From Bog-473 sp963701955 (GTDB lineage: Bacteria > Actinomycetota > Acidimicrobiia > Acidimicrobiales > RAAP-2), in assembly GCA_963701955.1 (NCBI GenBank), contig OY969694.1:434001-498000 (forward strand): a stretch of DNA of 64,000 bases. The letters are read 5' to 3'. A program made the position numbers and the translations under genes. The notes under the pieces are model-generated. The model had not been told where the DNA came from. It did no database searches and saw only the letters and a program-made list of their open reading frames with translations. This document shows positions 43,439 through 52,100 of this stretch, piece by piece (the first letter of the stretch is position 1; each line of letters starts with the position of its first letter).

Positions 43439-44105
43439 CCAGAGTGTCCCCGCTCGCCGGGAGGGCGGTCAACGCTCAAGGGGCGAGCAGGTGTTGCCAA
43501 TGTGACGCCGGGTAGCAAGGCCTCGGAGCCGACGTTGCGGCTCTGGAGCGAGGGCGGGGATCACCACGGCGACGTCTCGATCCTCCTTTCTCCGGTTGCT
43601 CTTGCTCTTGAAGAGAGTTGGAGTTTGGGAGCGAGGTATGGGAGTACCTCGATCGTTGCGAAAGACCGCGTCCTCCCAGGGCACTCGGTTGGGGCTGAAC
43701 AACATGCGTCGTCGGGCCGAGAAACTCCGCGGGAGCTTCGAGATAAGGAGCCAAACCGGAGGTACCGTGCTTACCTGGCAAGTACCCCTGAGCACGTAGG
43801 TTCGTTCTGAGGAGTAGCCCGTTCGCCGGAATGATGGGGGACACTTCGGCACTTCCTGGCCTGGTTTGCTGCCCGGGACCAAAGCCCCTACTCGATCGCG
43901 AGCGCAAAGCTCAGACTTCGATTACGAACGAACAGGAGGTTGCCCGAGCGGGCTGTGATCGGCCTGTGGCGATACCAGGTCGGCGTCCCCCTCGTAAGGC
44001 TTGACCCCCCCGTCCCTTGCCTGCCCACTCCCCCCCGTGGGAGGCGAGGGGCCGTTCGTCGGTGACAATCCTCACAGCCCTGGACGGGTATCCCAGAAGG
44101 CCGGC

Positions 44106-44262
44106 CTTGAGACGGTACGGGATGACTCTCGTTTCGCCGAAAAGCAGAGTCGTCACCGTAGAGAAGGATGTGTCCGTCGAGCGAACCATCCGACTGAAGC
44201 GCCATTGCCGGTCTCTTCGACTTCGCAATCAGATGGCAAGCCAAACTTCAATCCGATTTCGA
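44106..44262 (-). pseudogene. Decayed fragment of the 116-residue cargo family
   Basis: Read on the minus strand, MALQSDGSLDGHILLYGDDS and AFRRNE match WAALQPDGSLKGHIYFHMGD and DSAFRAER of the gene at 41572-41922. Upstream residues fit only after a frame change (CEVEETGNG against CDPASGRG), and the N-terminal half is absent. It is therefore a truncated, frameshifted relative, probably left from an earlier copy of the cargo. Confidence 0.6.
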
Positions 44263-44333
44263 CGGGCTGCGAGTACGAGGGGACGCCGAGGGGAGAGAGC
44301 CCTCACCGGACCGGGCAACCGGTGCCGGTCCGG

Positions 44334-44543
44334 CTACTTCAAAGACAAGACGTGGTACACGACGAACGCGGGCCAAACCACGGACTTCATGAAGGCCAGA
44401 ACCACGAGCCAGAACGTCCCAGAATGAGTGTGCAGGTAGTAGCAGAGCGCACCGATGAACCCGAGGAACCAGATGCCCCCAGCGCCGCCCTTGCAGGCGG
44501 TGCTGCTGCCCACACGCGGCTTGCTCGCATTCGCCTCGTTCAT
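44334..44543 (-). CDS. Small two-helix membrane protein
   Basis: A 69-residue protein with two membrane helices (GGIWFLGFIGALCYYLH and FWLVVLAFMKSVVWPAFVVY) after a short polar N-terminus. The layout, with SVVWPAFVVYHVL at the end, is that of a widespread unnamed membrane protein family in actinobacteria. Start ATG at 44543 after GGAAAGGTGATCCG. It stands alone, divergent from hsp20. Function unknown. Confidence 0.7.
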   Translation of the reverse strand: MNEANASKPRVGSSTACKGGAGGIWFLGFIGALCYYLHTHSGTFWLVVLAFMKSVVWPAFVVYHVLSLK

Positions 44544-44732
44544 CGGATCACCTTTCCATCCTCGACCAGAACGACAATGTCACCGCCGGCGTGGACGCAA
44601 CAGGGTCGAAGGTCACGGGTCTGATCGGGTCACCGGCAGATGGAGCCGGACGTTCGTACCTCGGCTACCAGCTCCCGTTCGGTCGCCCGAGTGGGGTGTC
44701 CGGGGCCGTGACACGTATGCGGACCACAGGCG

Positions 44733-44738
44733 TAGGGT
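44733..44738 (+). promoter_or_regulatory. Leaderless -10 box (TAGGGT) of hsp20
   Basis: TAGGGT fits TANNNT and ends 6 nt before the ATG at 44745. No HAIR or CIRCE heat-shock operator was recognised around it. Confidence 0.5.
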
Positions 44739-44744
44739 GAGGCA

Positions 44745-45131
44745 ATGGAGAGATCCCATCCCACGCATGAAGAAGTGGCGGCGGCAACCGCCCACACCGC
44801 TGCCACAATGCAGGTCCAAGTGGTCCCGGTGAACGTCTACGAATCCACGGCATCGTTGGTCGTCGTCTCCCCATTGCCCGCGGTCACCGCTGAGGACGTG
44901 ACGGTTGAGATTCAGCCCGGCAAGTTGCGCTTTCACGCGTCTCTTCGCAGCGCAGGTCCGCGGACCTATCTGCTCCACGAGTGGGACTACGGCGGCTACG
45001 AGCGTGAGATCGACCTTCCCGATGGCTTCGGTAGCAACATTGAGGCAAGTCTGGCCAATGGCCAACTCGTCATCCGGGTGCTTCGAGGCGATCTCACCAG
45101 ATCAGTCACCATCCATCCGACTGCGCTCTGA
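44745..45131 (+). CDS. Hsp20/alpha-crystallin-like small heat-shock protein
   Basis: A 128-residue protein. An alpha-crystallin-type beta sandwich covers about 25-125: VPVNVYESTASLVVVSPLPA, VTAEDVTVEIQPGKLRFHAS, YEREIDLPDGF, then ASLANGQLVIRVLR. The last is the usual 'A-x-x-x-x-G-x-L-x-(I/V)' strand. The C-terminal IxI/V anchor is only weakly present (SVTIHPTAL). Small heat-shock proteins hold unfolding proteins in the cytosol. Monocistronic, with a leaderless-type promoter. Confidence 0.8.
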   Translation: MERSHPTHEEVAAATAHTAATMQVQVVPVNVYESTASLVVVSPLPAVTAEDVTVEIQPGKLRFHASLRSAGPRTYLLHEWDYGGYEREIDLPDGFGSNIEASLANGQLVIRVLRGDLTRSVTIHPTAL

Positions 45132-45471
45132 GAGCCTCCCTTCGGGATCAATTCACCGGTATTCGGTGTTGTACAAGGTGAGGGCTTCGAGAGAAGTTCG
45201 AGAGAGTAGGAAGAGGGTGAGTCCAGCCATCAGGCAACGAGGTACGTCAAAGAGGTGCGGGGCGCTGGGTAGCCCGATGAGGTTCGGGTGGGCACCGCAG
45301 TAGTGGCAGCTGGCGGCGCTGCAGAGGATGGCCCCTTAAGGCCAGGCGGTTTGCCACTTGGCGCCCCGCTGGGGTGACGATCGAATTCCAGGGGAAGACC
45401 GGGGTTTGCGCCAAGTATTGGTTGGTCGGAAGCCTCGGCTACGGGCCGACGCGGTATGCGATGCTCAGGCG
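45132..45471. other. Intergenic region before the TMEM175 gene
   Basis: 340 bp without a recognisable gene. A GC-rich hairpin-prone stretch lies at about 45300-45375. GATGCT (45461-45466) lies 5 nt before the next ATG and could be a weak leaderless -10. Confidence 0.5.
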
Positions 45472-46068
45472 ATGACAAAAGGGCGGCTCGAGGCGTTTAC
45501 GGACGCCGTGATCGCCATCGTCATGACAATCATGGTCCTTGACCTGCGTCCCCCTGCTGGACACGCTTTCGGTGACCTGAGACCGCTGCTGCCAAAACTT
45601 TTGGTCTATGCATTGAGCTTTACCTTCCTGGCCATCTACTGGAACAACCACCACCATCTGATGCAGATCGTGGAGCGCATCGATGGTCGAGTCCTCTGGG
45701 CGAACATGGGACTTCTGTTCTCACTCTCGTTGACCCCCTCGGCCACCGCGTGGCTGGGTCAGCACCCAGGTGTTACCGCACCGGTCGTGGCGTACGGGTT
45801 GGTCCTCTGCCTTTCGGCAATCGCTTACTTTCTCCTCACCCGGACGCTCCTCGCGTTGCACCCATCGGATTCCTACTTGGCTGTCGCAATTGGCGGCGAC
45901 CGCAAGGGGCGACTCTCCGCGGTCGCATACGTGGTCGCGGTCATCGTGGCGTTCTTTGAACCGTGGGCGGCCATCGCGATCTATGTCGCCGTGGCGGTGG
46001 TCTGGCTTGTTCCCGACAGGCGCATCACGAGGGTGATCGAGCGACGAAACGGCGGCGCCGACTCCTGA
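45472..46068 (+). CDS. TMEM175-family (DUF1211) membrane protein, probable potassium channel
   Basis: A 198-residue membrane protein. The N-terminal helix RLEAFTDAVIAIVMTIMVLD is the family signature (usually FSDAV; Thr replaces Ser here). Six helices follow, including LLVYALSFTFLAIYWNNHHH and ANMGLLFSLSLTPSATAWLG. Bacterial TMEM175 proteins form leaky potassium channels in the cytoplasmic membrane. No neighbour suggests a special role. The start is the ATG directly before the signature. Confidence 0.88.
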   Translation: MTKGRLEAFTDAVIAIVMTIMVLDLRPPAGHAFGDLRPLLPKLLVYALSFTFLAIYWNNHHHLMQIVERIDGRVLWANMGLLFSLSLTPSATAWLGQHPGVTAPVVAYGLVLCLSAIAYFLLTRTLLALHPSDSYLAVAIGGDRKGRLSAVAYVVAVIVAFFEPWAAIAIYVAVAVVWLVPDRRITRVIERRNGGADS

Positions 46069-46179
46069 CGGACCCCACGGGAATCCGCCGCACCGATCAC
46101 GACCATCGCCACGGCGTCGGGTTGAGCGCCGTCTTCGTGGTATCGGCCCAGGCTCGGCAGGTACAGATTTTCTGTTCGG

Positions 46180-46710
46180 TCATCCCATGGACTTCGCTCC
46201 ATCGATGGCCTCTCGGATGATGTCGGAATGACCGGCATGTTGGGCCGTCTCGGCCACGATGTGCAGGAGCACCCGGCGAGCGGACCAACGTGCCCCGGGC
46301 TCGAACCACGGAGCCTCGGGGAGCGGGTGGGACACGTCGAGGGAGGGCAGGGCGGCCACCAGATCATCGGTGCGCCGCGCCACGGCCTCGTAGCGAGCGA
46401 TCAGGGGTAACAGGGCCTCTTCATCGGTCATGCGGAAGCCGGCGGCGTGAGCCTCGTAGGCGGCGTCATCTGCTGGGCCCATGGAGTCTGGACCCGTCTC
46501 AATGAATCGGACCCAGCCTTCTTCGACCAGGGCCACATGCTTGATGATCCCTCCGAGGCAGAGCTGGCTGGCTGTCGGAGTCAGCCGGGCTTGAGCATCG
46601 GTCAGGCCCGAGACGGTGCGGAGCAGGAGATTCCGGTGCTGGTCGAGGGCATCGAGGAGGTCGTTCCGCTCGAGCGTGGTCACGTTGGTGGAGGGGGTGT
46701 CGATCGTCAT
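46180..46710 (-). CDS. DinB-family protein
   Basis: A 176-residue four-helix protein of the DinB/YfiT (DUF664-like) metalloenzyme superfamily. LLDALDQHRNLLLRTVSGLT is helix 1. GGIIKHVALVEEGWVRFIET carries the first metal His (IKHVALVE), and RVLLHIVAETAQHAGHSDII the HxxxH pair (QHAGH). In actinobacteria these may be thiol (mycothiol)-dependent transferases. The ATG follows GGAAAGGCCAACCC. It is divergent from a WYL regulator with 95 bp between; that arrangement is frequent, so the regulator probably controls it. Confidence 0.87.
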   Translation of the reverse strand: MTIDTPSTNVTTLERNDLLDALDQHRNLLLRTVSGLTDAQARLTPTASQLCLGGIIKHVALVEEGWVRFIETGPDSMGPADDAAYEAHAAGFRMTDEEALLPLIARYEAVARRTDDLVAALPSLDVSHPLPEAPWFEPGARWSARRVLLHIVAETAQHAGHSDIIREAIDGAKSMG

Positions 46711-46805
46711 GGGTTGGCCTTTCCAGGAGGAGCTCTTCGGGACACGCTCCACCGTAGGGGCCTTAGTGGTCAACTTATGGCCTAAATCTCGCGATACTTG
46801 GCAAT

Positions 46806-47780
46806 ATGGCCAGCCCGGGCACGCGAACCCTTCGACTGCTGTCCCTCCTGCAGTCCCGGCGATACTGGGCCGGGGCCGAACTGGCTGTTCGTCTCGAGGT
46901 CTCGCCTCGCACGCTCCGACGTGACATCGACCGGCTCCGGGAGCTGGGTTACCCCGTTGAGGCACGGCGTGGGGTCGATGGCGGCTATCAGCTCGCGGCC
47001 GGCGCGGTGCTTCCTCCCCTCGTGCTCGACAACGATGAGGCGGTGGCCATCGGGGTGGGGCTGCACTCAGCGGTCCAGGCGGGCACCGTGACCGGCATCG
47101 AGGAGTCCTCACTGCGCGCGCTGAGCAAGGTCATCAAGGTCATGCCGTCCACGCTGCGCCGCCGCATCGACGCCCTGGCCGCGATGACCGTTCCCGCCCC
47201 CTGGGGGGAATCGGCCACCAGCGTCGACGCGGAGGTGCTGGTGTCGGTTGCCCAGGCCTGCCGGGACGGCGAGCGCCTGGAATTCGCCTACATCGATCAC
47301 AGTGGCGAACCGAGCGCCCGCGAGGTCGACCCGCACCGGCTGGTCTTGCTCGGGCGGCGCTGGTACCTCGTGGCGTGGGATCTGACCCGTTTCGACTGGC
47401 GAACCTTTCGTCTGGACCGACTGGCCGAACCGAGGGCCACGGGTGCGCACGCCATCCCTCGCCAACTGCCGGTGGAGGACGCTGCGGCGTTCGTCCGATC
47501 CAGTATCGAGAGCGTCACGTCGAGGCACGAGGTCGAAGTGCTCTTCGATGCCCCGGCAGACGTCGTCAGGGAACGCATCGGCCCGTGGGGAAGCCTCGAG
47601 GATGTCGGCTCTGCACAGTGCCGGTTCCGGATGACCTCGGACTCACTCGATTGGGCGACATTGGCTCTGGGAAACGCCGCCGCCGAGTTCGAGGTGCTCT
47701 CCCCACCGGACCTCCTGGAGCACCTCAGAGAACGTGTCGATCTCTTCGGGCGAGCTCTCGAGCGAAACCGTCGATCCTGA
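46806..47780 (+). CDS. WYL-domain helix-turn-helix transcriptional regulator
   Basis: A 324-residue DeoR-like regulator. The N-terminal HTH (RTLRLLSLLQSRRYWAGAEL, VSPRTLRRDIDRLRELGYPV), a middle helical part, and the WYL domain (about 145-230: LVLLGRRWYLVAWDLTRFDW) followed by the WCX domain. WYL domains sense a small molecule or nucleic acid. It is divergent from dinB. GATACT lies 7 nt before the ATG, again suggesting a leaderless transcript. Confidence 0.9.
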   Translation: MASPGTRTLRLLSLLQSRRYWAGAELAVRLEVSPRTLRRDIDRLRELGYPVEARRGVDGGYQLAAGAVLPPLVLDNDEAVAIGVGLHSAVQAGTVTGIEESSLRALSKVIKVMPSTLRRRIDALAAMTVPAPWGESATSVDAEVLVSVAQACRDGERLEFAYIDHSGEPSAREVDPHRLVLLGRRWYLVAWDLTRFDWRTFRLDRLAEPRATGAHAIPRQLPVEDAAAFVRSSIESVTSRHEVEVLFDAPADVVRERIGPWGSLEDVGSAQCRFRMTSDSLDWATLALGNAAAEFEVLSPPDLLEHLRERVDLFGRALERNRRS

Positions 47781-47816
47781 ACATCCCGACCAGGCCGGCT
47801 GGCACTGCCGCATGCC

Positions 47817-48725
47817 TCACGACACGAGGGGCTTCAGCACGTTTCGCAGACCCGACTCCAAGTCGGAGCTGGAGAAGGCGAACTTGCTCGATTCCAGGAC
47901 TGTGGGCCGCACCCGGGCGCTGGTGAACAGAAGAGCGTCGGCCAGCTCGGACCCCAGAACCAGTCTCGGGCCGAACCTCGGCACTGCTAACAAGGCCGGC
48001 CGGGACAACGCCGCGCCGAGGACCCGGGTGAACTCGCGGTTTGTGACGGGATTCGGCGAAGTCAAGTTCACGGGCCCGTGCACGTCGTTCTCCAGCAGCC
48101 ACTCAATCGCCCGAATCTCGTCGTCGAGGGTGATCCAGCTCCACCATTGGGCACCGGATCCGAACCTCCCGCCCAGGCCGAGCCTGAACAGCGGCAACAT
48201 CTTGGAGAGCGCACCACCCTGGCAACTCAAGACAAGGCCGGTGCGGGCAAGAACCACCCTGATGCCGGCCTCTGCCGCGGCCGAAGTTCCGGCCTCCCAG
48301 CGCACGCAAAGCGACGCCAGGAAGTCGTCACCCGGTGGGCTCTGCTCTGTGAGGATCTCGTCGCCACGGTCACCGTAGAACCCGATCGCCGATGCGCTCA
48401 CCAGCACCCGAGGCCGGCGACCCAGACCAGTCAGCGCACCCGCGAGCAGCGTGGTGGCGCGGGTACGGCTCTCGATGAGTACCCGCTTGCGGGCTTCGCT
48501 CCAGCGGCTATCGCCCACGCCCGCACCGGCCAGGTGGACCACCGCGTCAGCACCTTCGAGGCCACCGGCGTCGATGGTGCCGGCTTCGGGATCCCAACCA
48601 ATGGCGACCTCACCAGGTCGAGCAGGGCGTCGCAGCACCTTGACGACGTGGTGGCCGGACCTGTCGAGATGGGAACACAGTGCTTGGCCGATCAGGCCGC
48701 TCGATCCTGTGACCACGACCTTCAT
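47817..48725 (-). CDS. TIGR01777-family epimerase (YfcH-like SDR)
   Basis: A 302-residue extended SDR. MKVVVTGSSGLIGQALCSHL is the cofactor loop. DAVVHLAGAGVGDSRWSEAR and RKRVLIESRTRATTLL are diagnostic of TIGR01777. VSASAIGFYGDRGDE is at the active-site region, and the DUF1731 C-terminal domain closes the protein. Start ATG at 48725 with TATGCT 9 nt upstream. It is convergent with the WYL gene. Biochemical role unsettled for the family; a role in cell division or cofactor metabolism has been proposed. Confidence 0.9.
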   Translation of the reverse strand: MKVVVTGSSGLIGQALCSHLDRSGHHVVKVLRRPARPGEVAIGWDPEAGTIDAGGLEGADAVVHLAGAGVGDSRWSEARKRVLIESRTRATTLLAGALTGLGRRPRVLVSASAIGFYGDRGDEILTEQSPPGDDFLASLCVRWEAGTSAAAEAGIRVVLARTGLVLSCQGGALSKMLPLFRLGLGGRFGSGAQWWSWITLDDEIRAIEWLLENDVHGPVNLTSPNPVTNREFTRVLGAALSRPALLAVPRFGPRLVLGSELADALLFTSARVRPTVLESSKFAFSSSDLESGLRNVLKPLVS

Positions 48726-48862
48726 GCACGTCAAAGCATAGGTGCACCCTTCCGTCGATCTCCCACGCACGCTCCTCCGTGGAATTCGTGGGGTGCACGG
48801 CTACTGGTGGTCACCGAGAACGAGCCGGTAGCGTCCCGGCTCATGTCACACCTACCGAACCG

Positions 48863-49669
48863 ATGACCGACCTCTTCAGAGACGAATCTTCCATACCGGC
48901 CCGGCTCGGTGTCATTGCGGAGCTCGTCGATGGCGAGTTCCGGGTGCGATTGCACCCGCGGGCTGAGGTGTTGCGCCACGGGGCGCTGAGAGCCAGCGTC
49001 ATCTCTCTCATGATCGATCTGGTGGCGGGCATCAACCTTGACGACGATCCAGACACGTGGGTGTTCACCTCGGATATGTCGGTGAGAATGCGGCCCCTGC
49101 CTGCTCCTGATTCCCTCTACACACGGTGCACGATCCTCAGGCGAGGTGGACGCTCGGCCACGGCCGTAGTGGATCTGGTCACCGCCCGAGGTGAGCCCGT
49201 GGCGACGGGCGCGATCGGTTTCGCCAGGGTGCCGCGCCGGGAGACTGATCCGACGAAGCCCACAATGGCGAGCGATCGCATCACCACCATGTTCGACGGC
49301 TCCAACGTCCTGACGCGTCCCGTACGCGAAGCAGCGTCCATCGTGGTGCTCGACCCGCTGATGGGTGCGGTCCAAATGCACGTGACGTCAGAATTGCGCA
49401 ATCCTGCGGGAACGCTTCAAGGCGCCATGGTGGCATTGGTTGCGGAGGTCGCCGCCGAGGAGATGGCTTCGGCGCGCTTCGAGATTCCTGCGGTGGTGAC
49501 CGATCTCGATCTTCGATACCTGGCGCAGACCGGCGATGGCCCTGTCTACACGAGATGCTCCCTGCTCGGAACCGGACCCGACACGCCGATTCAGGTCGAG
49601 ATCTTCGACCGGGCGAGCGACCGGCTGACCACGCTGGTCTACGCCCGTACCGCCCTCATACCGACATAG
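48863..49669 (+). CDS. Double-hotdog thioesterase-like protein (PaaI type)
   Basis: A 268-residue protein made of two hotdog domains: residues about 15-125 (HGALRASVISLMIDLVAGIN) and 155-265 (ELRNPAGTLQGAMVALVAEV). ELRNPAGTLQG is the substrate loop of PaaI-like acyl-CoA thioesterases; HGALRAS is its counterpart in the first half, without the usual Asn/Asp. The start is ATG 48863; the frame is open further upstream from a GTG at 48779 but that part is not conserved. Probably hydrolyses an acyl-CoA; single gene. Confidence 0.8.
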   Translation: MTDLFRDESSIPARLGVIAELVDGEFRVRLHPRAEVLRHGALRASVISLMIDLVAGINLDDDPDTWVFTSDMSVRMRPLPAPDSLYTRCTILRRGGRSATAVVDLVTARGEPVATGAIGFARVPRRETDPTKPTMASDRITTMFDGSNVLTRPVREAASIVVLDPLMGAVQMHVTSELRNPAGTLQGAMVALVAEVAAEEMASARFEIPAVVTDLDLRYLAQTGDGPVYTRCSLLGTGPDTPIQVEIFDRASDRLTTLVYARTALIPT

Positions 49670-49772
49670 AGCACCTCTTGTTCTGGCCCTCTGCTTCCGG
49701 CATCAGGGGCACCCGACAGGGCGAATCGAAGAACACGGCGTTGAGGCGGTATTCGGCAAGCCGAACGATGGG

Positions 49773-50624
49773 ATGGCCCCGAGAGCGAAGAGGTTCATTC
49801 TTCGGATCGGTGTAGCATTCGAGAACCTCAATTCGAGTGAAAGTGCCGCCGCTTTCGGTGGCAAGAGTGGCAGCGCTGTGGCAATCAAATCGAATGGGGG
49901 GACCGTCGAGCCCTGGCATCTGCTCCGCCTGCACCCGACGACCCACAGTGATGGACGAGAAGGTTCACTGCTCCTGTTGCCTCCGCCCCGCAAGGCTCTT
50001 CGCCATGCACTTCCCGTCGTGCTCGAAGGCGTCGTTGGTCCTCTCGTCGCGTTCTACCTGCTCCTCGTCCTCACCGGTTTCAGGGGTGCATTGATCGCGG
50101 CGCTCACATGGTCTTATCTGGCTCTGGGTCGGCGCCTGCTGAGGGGTGACCGAGTCTCGATGTTGCTGCTGTTCGGAACCATCCTCATTACCTTGAGAAC
50201 GGGGGTTGCCTTCGTCACGGGTAGCGCGTTCGTCTACTTTGCGCAACCGACGGCCGGTACCGTCGCGATCTCAGTCGCCCTTCTTGTTTCCGCTGTGGTC
50301 GGCCGACCTTTCACTCAGCGCTTTGCCCACGACTTTTGCCCCATAGACCCCGCGATCATGAGCCGGCCCCTCGTCCATCGATTCTTCATCAGGATCTCCG
50401 TCCTCTGGGCCACAGTCCTGATGCTCAACGCGGGCCTCGTATTTTGGTTGCTCGTCTCATCCTCTCTCCGTTCATTCGTTCTCGAGCGCTCCGTGGTGAC
50501 ATATGGGCTCACCGCAATCGCGATCTTCTTCTCGATTTCAGGGTTCATGGCGATGATGCGTCATGACGGCATCACCGTCCAGTGGGCGAAGAACCGGGCG
50601 CCTGGACTCGACTCGGAGCTCTGA
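49773..50624 (+). CDS. VC0807-like integral membrane protein, start uncertain
   Basis: The conserved part begins at about 49985 (RKALRHALPVVLEGVVGPLV) and contains six membrane helices. These include ALIAALTWSYLALGRRLLRG, VYFAQPTAGTVAISVALLVS and RFFIRISVLWATVLMLNAGL, with the motif RFAHDFCPIDP. This matches uncharacterised VC0807-family membrane proteins. The 60-70 residues before it look unnatural, so the true start may be GTG 49878 or TTG 49977. Function unknown; it follows the hotdog gene on the same strand after about 100 bp or more. Confidence 0.65.
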   Translation: MAPRAKRFILRIGVAFENLNSSESAAAFGGKSGSAVAIKSNGGTVEPWHLLRLHPTTHSDGREGSLLLLPPPRKALRHALPVVLEGVVGPLVAFYLLLVLTGFRGALIAALTWSYLALGRRLLRGDRVSMLLLFGTILITLRTGVAFVTGSAFVYFAQPTAGTVAISVALLVSAVVGRPFTQRFAHDFCPIDPAIMSRPLVHRFFIRISVLWATVLMLNAGLVFWLLVSSSLRSFVLERSVVTYGLTAIAIFFSISGFMAMMRHDGITVQWAKNRAPGLDSEL

Positions 50625-50723
50625 CGCGACGACCGAGTCCCCGACAGCGGGATCAAAATGCCCCGTCCATTGCCGAAGGGGAGCTCGTCGGGCACTCGAC
50701 ATCGGGCGTGTACCGTTCGCGCC

Positions 50724-51023
50724 TTACGCGAGGCTGAGGATTCCGTACGTGTTGCAAAGTCCCATGACGTCGATCAGGAGAAACGCCGAAACCACGGCGA
50801 GGACGATCGGCACCTTCCATCGCTTGCCCCGGCCGGACCTGACCACTGGGGGCATGTACCAGAGCGGAAGGGGAGCGACGAAGCGAGACAGATGGACGCC
50901 GATCGGCACGGCGTCCGCGGGGAGAGGAGCCTGAGGGTCCGCGGCCAGCGCGAGCTCGGTCAGTTCGTCGTCGGTGATCCCGGCGTAAGGGACTGCATGA
51001 ACACCGCTCCGGCTCTGTGTCAT
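50724..51023 (-). CDS. Small membrane-anchored protein, unknown
   Basis: A 99-residue protein. The N-terminal part is acidic (YAGITDDELTELALAADPQA) and PLPLWYMPPV precedes one membrane helix (VPIVLAVVSAFLLIDVMGLC), so the N-terminus is probably cytoplasmic. The start overlaps the methyltransferase stop by four bases, making a two-gene operon. I know similar unnamed proteins of this layout in actinobacteria, without assigned function. Confidence 0.68.
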   Translation of the reverse strand: MTQSRSGVHAVPYAGITDDELTELALAADPQAPLPADAVPIGVHLSRFVAPLPLWYMPPVVRSGRGKRWKVPIVLAVVSAFLLIDVMGLCNTYGILSLA

Positions 51024-51715
51024 GCCTGGTCCGCTTCTGGAGCCCTTCCCTTTCTCGCCGATCCAAAGGTGAAGATCTTCCGGTTCCCTTCGAGGGGCAA
51101 TGGCACACCCACATAGCGCTCTCGGATCACCCCGAACGTGCCCTCTGGCGTCACGTCGAAGCCCGTTTCTTGGAAATCGTTGTCCTTGAAGATTGTCCTG
51201 ATCATCTGCGTGCGCTCGGGACGGACCTCATAGGAGGTCCAGACGACGGTTCCGCCCGGCGCACAGAGCTGTCTGAGGAAACCAACCGTTCGTCGGATGT
51301 CGTCGGTGTCGAGATGTCCGAAGACGCCGGAGATGACCACAAGGTCAGCACGGTTGAGACCTTCATAGGTATCGCTCAACGACGCATCGGCATTGACCAC
51401 GCGAAACAGGGTCATGCCCGTGTGTTCGGCCCATTGACGGGCGAAGGAAGCGTTGTCCGGATGGATCTCGACCAACAGACCGGCAACGTTGGCGCGCCGG
51501 GGGTGATTCTCCAGCGCGCCGATCAGCTCTCGACCCTGACCGCCACAGATGCTGACGATCGACACCGGATCGTCTTCGAGGGCATCGACGACCGCGACGA
51601 CATACCCCTGGACGAGACGCAATCGGCACGCGAGCTCTGAATTCGGGTCGTCGTACTCCTCGTGCCATTCGTTCCAATCGCTGATATTCATTGCCACCGG
51701 CTTGACCATCGCCAC
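51020..51715 (-). CDS. Class I SAM-dependent methyltransferase
   Basis: A 231-residue protein. The SAM-binding loop is VSIVSICGGQGRELIGAL (motif I, GxGxG variant). GLLVEIHPDNASFARQWAE holds the acidic ribose ligand, VVNADASLSD is motif II and LVVISGVFGHLDTDDIR motif IV. Rossmann fold complete. The substrate is unknown. The downstream membrane protein overlaps it by four bases. The start ATG is followed by a second, internal one (MNISDWNEWHEEYDDP), which could be the true start. Confidence 0.83.
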   Translation of the reverse strand: MAMVKPVAMNISDWNEWHEEYDDPNSELACRLRLVQGYVVAVVDALEDDPVSIVSICGGQGRELIGALENHPRRANVAGLLVEIHPDNASFARQWAEHTGMTLFRVVNADASLSDTYEGLNRADLVVISGVFGHLDTDDIRRTVGFLRQLCAPGGTVVWTSYEVRPERTQMIRTIFKDNDFQETGFDVTPEGTFGVIRERYVGVPLPLEGNRKIFTFGSARKGRAPEADQA

Positions 51716-52100
51716 TCGCTTTCGGTCTGAAGTAATTCGGCCATTGGGATGTCACCAATGTGGCTTTGCAGATTCTTCGGGCACGTCCGCCCCGGTCGTC
51801 GATGCCACCGGGTCAAGGTACCGATGGTAGACGGAACACCGGATCTGCCACCCCGTCACCGTAGGGACATGTTCGGCCCCTCGTGATGACACTCTCCTGA
51901 TCACTCATTAGTTCGTGTTCATCATGATTTGATCAATCTCAATCTCCGGGGACATGACATGGATCGGAGCTTCAAATGGGGGTAGGTGCCGGATCGTCGT
52001 TGACCTGTGTGAGGTGTGTCGAAAAATCATGACGGTCGCGTTGTGTTCACGCGAACGATCGGTCATGATGCACAACGCACAATCGAGGTCGGGGGGAACT
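51716..52100. other. Divergent promoter region with near-perfect inverted repeat
   Basis: No gene in 385 bp. TGATGACAC (51884-51892) and GTGTTCATCA (51915-51924) form an inverted repeat with one bulged base around a 22-base spacer, in an AT-richer patch. It could be the operator or a leader structure for the solute-binding protein gene. A few short out-of-frame ATGs follow before the true start. Confidence 0.45.

Larger units (their letters stand above)
42744..44333. other. Gene-poor stretch outside the element
   Basis: Lower GC and no confident gene in about 1.6 kb. It holds a 15-bp tandem duplication, one low-complexity ORF and a decayed gene fragment, each listed separately. Other open frames (for example minus 43476-43907) have no protein-like composition. 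It looks like the scar of earlier insertions next to the tRNA hotspot. Confidence 0.5.
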
